64,000 nucleotides of DNA from Lithodes maja (taxonomy: Eukaryota > Arthropoda > Malacostraca > Decapoda > Lithodidae). Under the pieces are notes generated by a model. That model did not search any database and was not told where the DNA came from. It worked only from the letters and a program-made list of their open reading frames with translations. Location: assembly GCA_037953745.1 (NCBI GenBank), contig JBAKBP010000186.1:124001-188000 (forward strand). Direction: 5' to 3'. Made by a program: the position numbers and the translations under genes. Positions 57,391-64,000 of the stretch are shown one piece after another. Position 1 is the first letter of the stretch; every line of letters begins with the position of its first letter.

Positions 57391-59640
57391 CTTCTCAGGC
57401 ACCTGTCATCTTAAGTCAGGAAGAGACGTCAACCTTGGTAGATACATACGATAATTTTATCAAGTCAGTATTCAATGCACAAAATAAATACATCCCCAAA
57501 AGAAAATTTAGATCAACACAGAACCAACCCAAATGGATGAATAATAGACTATTAGATCTTCTAGGACAAAAGAGAGGAATATATAGAAAAATTAGAAAAG
57601 GCGAAATTCACCTACTTGCTTACTATCAGAATCTATCAAGACAGGTAAAAAAGGATATTAGGAAAGAAAAAAGAAATTATGAAATTAAGGTTGCCAATGA
57701 CTCAAAAAATAATCCTAAAGCTTTTTACCAACTATATAAATCCAAGGTTAGAGATGTAATTGGTCCCCTTAAAACTTCGATAGGAGAAATGACAGAAAAT
57801 GATTTAGAAATGTGCAGTACATTAAATAGTCAATTTCTTTCCGTTTTCACTAATGAAAATTTGGCACAGTTTCCAGAAGTCCGTAAGGTATATAGCGATA
57901 GTATAGAAAATAGGTTAAGTACGGTTACTGTAAGTAGAAATTATGTGCTTAAGGAAATTGACAGACTGAAACCTCATAAATCGCCTGGTCCTGATGAGGT
58001 ATATGCTAGAGTATTAAAAGAATGTAGGGATGAGTTAAGTTACCCATTAACATTTTTATTTAACAAGTCATTGGAGACAGGTATAGTTCCAGAAGCTTGG
58101 AAGCTTGCAAACGTAGTTCCGATCTTCAAAAAAGGTGACAAATCAATAGCATCCAATTACCGTCCCATTAGTCTTACATCAATCATAGGAAAGCTACTAG
58201 AGTCAATTATTGCTAGTAAAATTAGAAACCACTTAGATACATTTAATTTAATAAATTCTTCTCAGCATGGATTCACTCAGGGACGTTCTTGCCTTACTAA
58301 TTTGCTTAGTTTTTTCTCAGAGGTATATGAAGCAGTAGATAATGACAAGTCATATGATATAATATATTTAGATTTCAGTAAAGCTTTCGACAGAGTCCCC
58401 CATGAGAGATTGATGAGAAAAGTTGAGGCGCATGGAATAGGTGGGGCGTTGTTGGGATGGATTAGGTCATGGTTAATTGGTAGGAAGCAGAGAGTCAGCA
58501 TAAATGGTACGAAGTCAGAATGGGGAGCAGTCAAAAGTGGTGTCCCCCAGGGATCTGTATTAGGTCCTCTGTTGTTTGTTATATACATAAATGACCTTGA
58601 TTTAGGTATAACTAGTAGGATAAGTAAATTTGCAGACGATACCAAAATGGGAAGAACAATTGATACAGATAGAGATATAGAGTGCCTCCAAAGGGATCTA
58701 GATACCTTACACGAATGGTCAGTAAATTGGCAGATGAAGTTTAACATTGACAAATGCAAGGTATTAAAGATAGGGAAGATGCATACAAATGTTAAATATA
58801 AACTAGCTAATGTGGAATTAGAAAACTCGAATTGTGAGAAAGATCTAGGTGTGTTTGTTAGCAATGATTTGAAGCCTAGACAACAGTGTATAAGCGTTCG
58901 AAACAAGGCAAACAGGATTCTCGGGTTCATCTCAAGGAGTGTGAGTAACAGAACTGCTGATGTTATCTTAAAACTTTACTTGTCATTAGTGAGACCCCAT
59001 ATGGATTATGCTGTTCAATTTTGGTGTCCTTATTACAGAATGGACATAGATTCATCGGAGAGAGTACAACGTAGAATGACAAAAATGATCCATAATATTA
59101 GAAATCTTCCGTATAAAGAAAGGTTGAAGAAATTAGGCTTACATTCGTTAGAGAGACGCAGAGTTAGAGGGGATATGATAGAGGTGTTCAAGTGGGTTAG
59201 TGGGATTAACAAAGGGGACATGACAAATGTACTAAAACTCAGTGATAGCGAAAGAACTCGTACCAATGGTTTCAAATTAGATAAATTTCGTTTCAGAAAA
59301 GATATAGGCAAATATTGGTTTGGTAACAGAGTTGTAGATGGGTGGAATGGACTACCAAGTGCTATAGTGGGATTAAAAACGATAGGGAGCTTTAAGATAA
59401 AATTGGATAAGCATATGGACGAGAAGGGTTGGGTGTGAAGGGGGATCAGCAGGGTTGGGCCAATCAGCGCTCTGCAGACCCCCGTAATCCTGCGTTAATC
59501 TCTAACCGTTTTGGTAAGATGATCCTCAGGGTATTAGAGTGTTGAGCTTTGTAATTGGGGTTGTGTGGGACAGGGATCTGCCTTGTTTAGGCCAATCGGC
59601 TTTCTGCAGACTCCCATTTTCTTATGTTCTTATGTTCTTA
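57391..59640 (+). mobile_element. CR1-like LINE copy C, 5'-truncated
   Basis: Homology to copy A begins at TTCTCAGGCACCTG (copy A ~36565) and continues to the TTCTTATG-repeat end at 59617-59640. It is inserted in a D-family MITE about 100 bp from the 3' LTR. It lacks ORF1 and the endonuclease domain. Confidence 0.9.
57393..59438 (+). CDS. CR1-like ORF2, C-terminal part with RT, open but 5'-truncated
   Basis: About 680 codons remain open from the truncation point to TGA 59436-59438; there is no native start. Seen are the linker, SPGPDEVYARVLKE, NYRPISLTS, FTQGRSCLTNLL, YLDFSKAFDRVP, SGVPQGSVLGPLLF and FADD at 58629-58640. The conserved PQG glycine, changed in copy A, is present. A C-terminal region ends DEKGWV. 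It could encode RT only if translated from an internal ATG; without the endonuclease it is not expected to mobilise itself. Confidence 0.85.
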   Translation, partial: SQAPVILSQEETSTLVDTYDNFIKSVFNAQNKYIPKRKFRSTQNQPKWMNNRLLDLLGQKRGIYRKIRKGEIHLLAYYQNLSRQVKKDIRKEKRNYEIKVANDSKNNPKAFYQLYKSKVRDVIGPLKTSIGEMTENDLEMCSTLNSQFLSVFTNENLAQFPEVRKVYSDSIENRLSTVTVSRNYVLKEIDRLKPHKSPGPDEVYARVLKECRDELSYPLTFLFNKSLETGIVPEAWKLANVVPIFKKGDKSIASNYRPISLTSIIGKLLESIIASKIRNHLDTFNLINSSQHGFTQGRSCLTNLLSFFSEVYEAVDNDKSYDIIYLDFSKAFDRVPHERLMRKVEAHGIGGALLGWIRSWLIGRKQRVSINGTKSEWGAVKSGVPQGSVLGPLLFVIYINDLDLGITSRISKFADDTKMGRTIDTDRDIECLQRDLDTLHEWSVNWQMKFNIDKCKVLKIGKMHTNVKYKLANVELENSNCEKDLGVFVSNDLKPRQQCISVRNKANRILGFISRSVSNRTADVILKLYLSLVRPHMDYAVQFWCPYYRMDIDSSERVQRRMTKMIHNIRNLPYKERLKKLGLHSLERRRVRGDMIEVFKWVSGINKGDMTNVLKLSDSERTRTNGFKLDKFRFRKDIGKYWFGNRVVDGWNGLPSAIVGLKTIGSFKIKLDKHMDEKGWV

Positions 59641-59668
59641 ATGTGCCGTCGTATCTTAAAAGGGTTAA

Positions 59669-60160
59669 TAAGAATTGTTTAAGTAATCTTTTAATCATGT
59701 ATGTAATGAAATCCAGTAGTTATTGAAGTAACATGTTTGTTTAGAAATATATCCATTACAAATTAACAAACACAATGTGAATGAGATCCTTTCAATAATT
59801 GTCATTCATTATGGTACCAAACAATATCTCATGATCACAACAATTTGGTAAAATATCGCAAATTGTGTATATTTTCAGATAAAAATATGTTCAACGTCTT
59901 AGCAAAAAAGACAGAGAACACCCTTTCTTATATACAAACTATTGTAAGATTCTCAGGTTTAGGTATGCAGTTTTAGCTCGAAAGTGACACAGCAGATTTG
60001 GTGTATCCTACCTGTATGCACGCTAAATTGCAGCTCAGTATTAACACAAAAAACACAGGCAATTATCAATGTTTTCCTCAGCTTACCTCTAACCTTCAGG
60101 AAAAGCAAGAACAATGTTGCATAGGCCTTCGTTGCAGGTCAAAATAGCCGTGTGTTCCGT
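59669..60160. other. Unassigned sequence before the 50-bp satellite
   Basis: AT-rich; no coding region seen. Confidence 0.4.
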
Positions 60161-61290
60161 ACCACCATATGAAGTAGACTAATGTAACATAAAACAACCC
60201 TGTCTTCTGTAGCACCATATGAAGTAGACTAATGTAACATAAAACAACCCTGTCTTCTGCACCACCATATGAAGTAGACTAATGTAACATAAAACAACCC
60301 TGTCTTCTGTAGCACCATATGAAGTAGACTAATGTAACATAAAACAACCCTGTCTTCTGTACCACCATATGAAGTAGACTAATGTAACATAAAACAACCC
60401 TGTCTTCTGTACCACCATATGAAGTAGACTAATGTAACATAAAACAACCCTGTCTTCTGTAGCACCATATGAAGTAGACTAATGTAACATAAAACAACCC
60501 TGTCTTCTGCACCACCATATGAAGTAGACTAATGTAACATAAAACAACCCTGTCTTCTGCACCACCATATGAAGTAGACTAATGTAACATAAAACAACCC
60601 TGTTTTCTGTACCACCATATGAAGTAGACTAATGTAACATAAAACAACCCTGTCTTCTGCACCACCATATGAAGTAGACTAATGTAACATAAAACAACCC
60701 TGTCTTCTGTACCACCATATGAAGTAGACTAATGTAACATAAAACAACCCTGTCTTCTGTACCACCATATGAAGTAGACTAATGTAACATAAAACAACCC
60801 TGTCTTCTGCACCACCATATGAAGTAGACTAATGTAACATAAAACAACCCTGTCTTCTGTACCACCATATGAAGTAGACTAATGTAACATAAAACAACCC
60901 TGTCTTCTGTACCACCATATGAAGTAGACTAATGTAACATAAAACAACCCTGTCTTCTGCACCACCATATGAAGTAGACTAATGTAACATAAAACAACCC
61001 TGTCTTCTGTACCACCATATGAAGTAGACTAATGTAACATAAAACAACCCTGTCTTCTGTACCACCATATGAAGTAGACTAATGTAACATAAAACAACCC
61101 TGTCTTCTGCACCACCATATGAAGTAGACTAATGTAACATAAAACAACCCTGTCTTCTGTAGCACCATATGAAGTAGACTAATGTAACATAAAACAACCC
61201 TGTCTTCTGCACCACCATATGAAGTAGACTAATGTAACATAAACCAACCCTGTCTTCTGCACCACCTTATGAAGTAGACTAATGTGACAC
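60161..61290. repeat. 50-bp satellite, ~22-23 copies
   Basis: The unit, ACCACCATATGAAGTAGACT then AATGTAACATAAAACAACCC and TGTCTTCTG(T/C), repeats every 50 bp and is nearly uniform. Variation is concentrated at the unit junction (TGT ACC, TGC ACC or TGT AGC). The last copy is degraded near 61265-61290. Confidence 0.95.
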
Positions 61291-61610
61291 AAAGGTACAA
61301 CTAAAACCGGTGTCGCCAGAGCGCATTTTCGAGTATTTTTTAAAAATCATGTTTTTTGTCGTACTATTTTGAGGCTCTTTCGCATTGGAATCGGAAACTA
61401 GATCAAAGGTAGATTATGTCAGATAGTATGATTCCATTGAAACTTATATTTTCAAGCTGCCAGACTATAATTGCTCACCGCCTTTAGCACTACAATTGAC
61501 TGATAATTGTGAATCAACTTTACTAAACATACAACTCCTACCAGGAATGTATATATCTTTCTTGGCATAATTTCTTTTAAAATTCATGATAAAAAATAAA
61601 GATCACCACC

Positions 61611-62213
61611 ATGCCACAACAGACCAGCCGGAACGAGAAGAGAAGAATGGAAATAGAAGGAGCGACCATGATAAAGGACAGAAACAACATTGAAAATACC
61701 CCACCAAAGAAAACGGCTAAGAAGAACGGGAATACCAGCAAGGCGGAAATATTTCCGAAAGTGCAAGACAGAAACACAAAACAGCAAAGAAGAGAAGAGA
61801 CCACACCACCCATGGTGACCACAGAAGAAAAGAAGAAAGGAAAGGTGAAACAACAAAAAGAGAAGAATTCGCCTCAACAAACCAACGCCAAACAACAACA
61901 TCACCCATGAGGAAACGCGAAGGCAAAGAAAGGAGGGCAACAACATGGCCGCCCAAAACCACACCTAGCCCCACCTCACCGAAACACTCGAGAGGCCATA
62001 ATTGCGACAATAAACCACGCTCTGCCACCCGCCCCAGGAAAAAAAATAAGAGTAACCATCAGCACTTCCGGAAAGCAAGAGATGAGAGCAAGATATAACC
62101 AAATAAGCGAGGGGCAGCATACACAAATCTCCCCCCTCCAGATGCGCCACTCTTCTGCGCAGACCCCAACCATAACGGCGGGAATTTCTAAAGGGTCTAC
62201 CTCAACCGCCTAA
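61611..62213 (+). pseudogene. Unidentified basic ORF, one internal stop
   Basis: ATG 61611 opens 99 codons, rich in K, Q, E and T. A TGA at 61908-61910 is followed in the same frame by 100 further codons to TAA 62211-62213. The second part contains REAIIATINHALPPAPGKKI and SGKQEMRARYNQISEGQH, which looks like an ordered protein segment. Charge and position would suit an ORF1 or gag-like protein of a retroelement, but I do not recognise the family, and no RT follows within 1.8 kb. Confidence 0.35.
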
Positions 62214-64000
62214 TCTGACCCCCCCCCCCCCCCACCCCCGCCTTTATACCCTTCTGACCTCCAAATACCAGCCCTGGGACATAGCAGCGCACGTCATGAC
62301 CATCTCGACGAAACCAAGGTAGTCAGCAATTTGAGGGCTCAAACCACTTGCACGCAAGACTTGAGCCTAAAAATTAACCTCTCACTCGTTCGTTTATTCA
62401 TTCCATGGCTGTATACCTTATTGTTTGAGAGTTCTTTACCCTACTAGGGAACTTCTGTGCTTCCACACCATGATGTAGGGATAACATTAGGATCTCTCTT
62501 AGGCTGCGGTTTTGACACAGAAAGTAGTACTGAGGGCATGCCACAAACAGACTTTCAGAATCAATCCAGTACTCTTCGCAACTCTTGAAGAAGTTCTTGC
62601 CATGGCAAGAAATAGTTTAGGCTTTGCGAGACACCGTCTAAATAACGGCACTCTGCATATAAAGTCCACACTGCATATGGCCAGAACCATGGTCGAGGAC
62701 ATATGTTTGTAGAAAAGCTTAACAACCGACCCCTGGGTTCTTTGAACACTCTTATAAAGGTCAGAGGCAGATTGGGAAAGTTAGTACGGTCATGATCTTA
62801 CTTCTTCCCCACGTTAGCCCGATACCTAGTATTACTCTGTCATGACACGAGCGACTCTGTATTAAAGACTCTACACCAAGAGTACCAAAACAGAACTTCA
62901 CCAACGACTAGTACAACGGTCAGGATAGTCGAGCAGCCATTGCTTAAGACATGTCTAAGCTCGTGCTCGCGTTCATCCGGTAGTACGCACCCTGTGTCAT
63001 GACATAAGGAACTACTATTAACCCGGAAAGCCCGAGCTATTGGTAGTTCAAACCCTACCGCCAAGCGAGGATATATGGCTTCATTCCCGCCTAAAATCGT
63101 CATTTTACCATACATATCGTATTACTTATTCATATGCGCCTATTTTATGTTTAATATGAAGATATTAACATGTAACAGCAATAAAACAAGTGGGAATAGT
63201 ATTTGAGGGGTGAAAAAAATGAATTATTGCCGGCCCTCCAGTTATGAGGCCTGAAGGCAGACTGAGCCCTCAGTCTTGCTTTCCTTCTCTTACCACACTC
63301 TCGATATGTGCAGTAGATGACCTTGGAACCGGGGTGGAGATATTGGCGCGATAAATAAACCGAAAAACAAGGGAATAAGAGGAAAAATAGGTGATAATTG
63401 AAGGGGAGGGGGGGAAGGAGGGGGTTTTGACACATGTGGAAGAGTGATAGTAGGTATGGAGGGGAATTATCTCACTTAATCACATATTCCTTTGTTTTGA
63501 GTGCTACTGGGGTCTTTTAAAAAATAATTTCAGGCCTTGGATCTTAAGAGTCCCGTCGCCTTTCACCACCAAAACCTCTTAAGGGTTTCAGCACCATTCC
63601 TGGGTTAAAGGCCCCAAACCAACTAGTCCATCTGTATCCCTACACCATTCACCACACAGCAGGACCACCTAAGCGGCTCGACAGGACGAGAGAAAGGATT
63701 CAGCTATCAACACTTCAACCACCAGTGCCGGTGTCTCCAAATCTACTCAGTGTTTGGATAGGAGTGTTGAGGGAGTTTTATTACTTCAACCACCAGGGTT
63801 AATTAAGTGAGTCTCTGAAATCTACGCAAGCGTTAGAATAGGGGTGCTAAGTGAATTATATATGCCTGTCGTGGATCCTCGCCCATTCTAGGCATATTTA
63901 TATTGTGATTATTTCATGTATCAGTGTAAAGTGTATTATCGTGTTTTGAACTAAGTGACCATTAATAAGAAAACTCATATGTGTACTCAGTATTATATTT
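62214..64000. other. Unassigned right end of window
   Basis: It holds a C-run of about 13 near 62219-62232 and a diverged ~80-bp duplication near 63700-63860 (around ACTTCAACCACCAG). No coding region is supported. Confidence 0.4.

Larger units (their letters stand above)
47603..59668. mobile_element. D-family MITE split by an LTR element and a CR1 LINE
   Basis: Three pieces remain: 47603-47706 (starting TTCAACCCTTTG), 57289-57390 (with CCTTCCTAATCAGAATAAAA) and 59641-59668 (ending AGGGTTAA). Together they follow the order of the intact D copies. Confidence 0.7.

Noticed and set aside
60161..61290. Possible CRISPR array from regular spacing
   Set aside because: The whole 50-bp unit repeats, with no variable spacers, and the context is eukaryotic.

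Overview
This window is eukaryotic, repeat-dense, AT-rich DNA, most likely from an arthropod and probably a decapod crustacean. I infer this from the mix of CR1-like, RTE-like and Jockey-like LINEs, a Gmr1-like LTR retrotransposon, an Academ-like DNA transposon, and very abundant microsatellites and minisatellites. I found no host protein-coding gene, rRNA or convincing functional tRNA. Almost everything recognisable is mobile or tandemly repeated DNA.

Layout. 757-6194: a decayed LTR-type element with no coding capacity. 6250-7345: a LINE tail fragment and an antisense tRNA-like (SINE-type) segment. 7636-11305: a dead Tc1/mariner-type transposon between ~410 bp inverted arms. 11529-18702: a 7.2 kb DNA transposon with ~550 bp terminal inverted repeats and a broken transposase of more than 1,300 codons on the minus strand. 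I assign it to the Academ superfamily. A 42-copy, 24-bp satellite lies inside it. 18944-26243: TTAA-flanked MITEs, some nested in each other, mixed with minisatellites. 26386-30180: largely unassigned. 30181-34470: minisatellites, LINE fragments and microsatellites. 34609-39187: a full-length CR1-like LINE. 40242-42605: a Jockey-like LINE split by a second CR1 copy. 42677-45880: an RTE-type LINE with an intact 1,003-residue ORF. 45881-46346: a TA-flanked MITE. 47707-57288: a nearly intact LTR retrotransposon whose pol order is protease-integrase-reverse transcriptase-RNase H (Gmr1 type). 57391-59640: a third CR1 copy. 60161-61290: a 50-bp satellite. 61611-62213: an unidentified basic ORF with one internal stop.

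How the parts relate. Several insertions can be dated against one another because the interrupted host repeat can be compared with another copy in the same window. Two TTAA elements sit in tandem inside a third. A TTAA element sits inside another MITE whose empty version is present at 31634-31814. One small MITE is cut by both the LTR element and a CR1 copy. A CR1 copy cuts a Jockey-like LINE between short direct repeats. The strongest candidates for less-described biology are the Academ-like element with its satellite, the Gmr1-like element, and the nested TTAA elements. Family assignments come from motifs and domain order read by eye; no database search was run.
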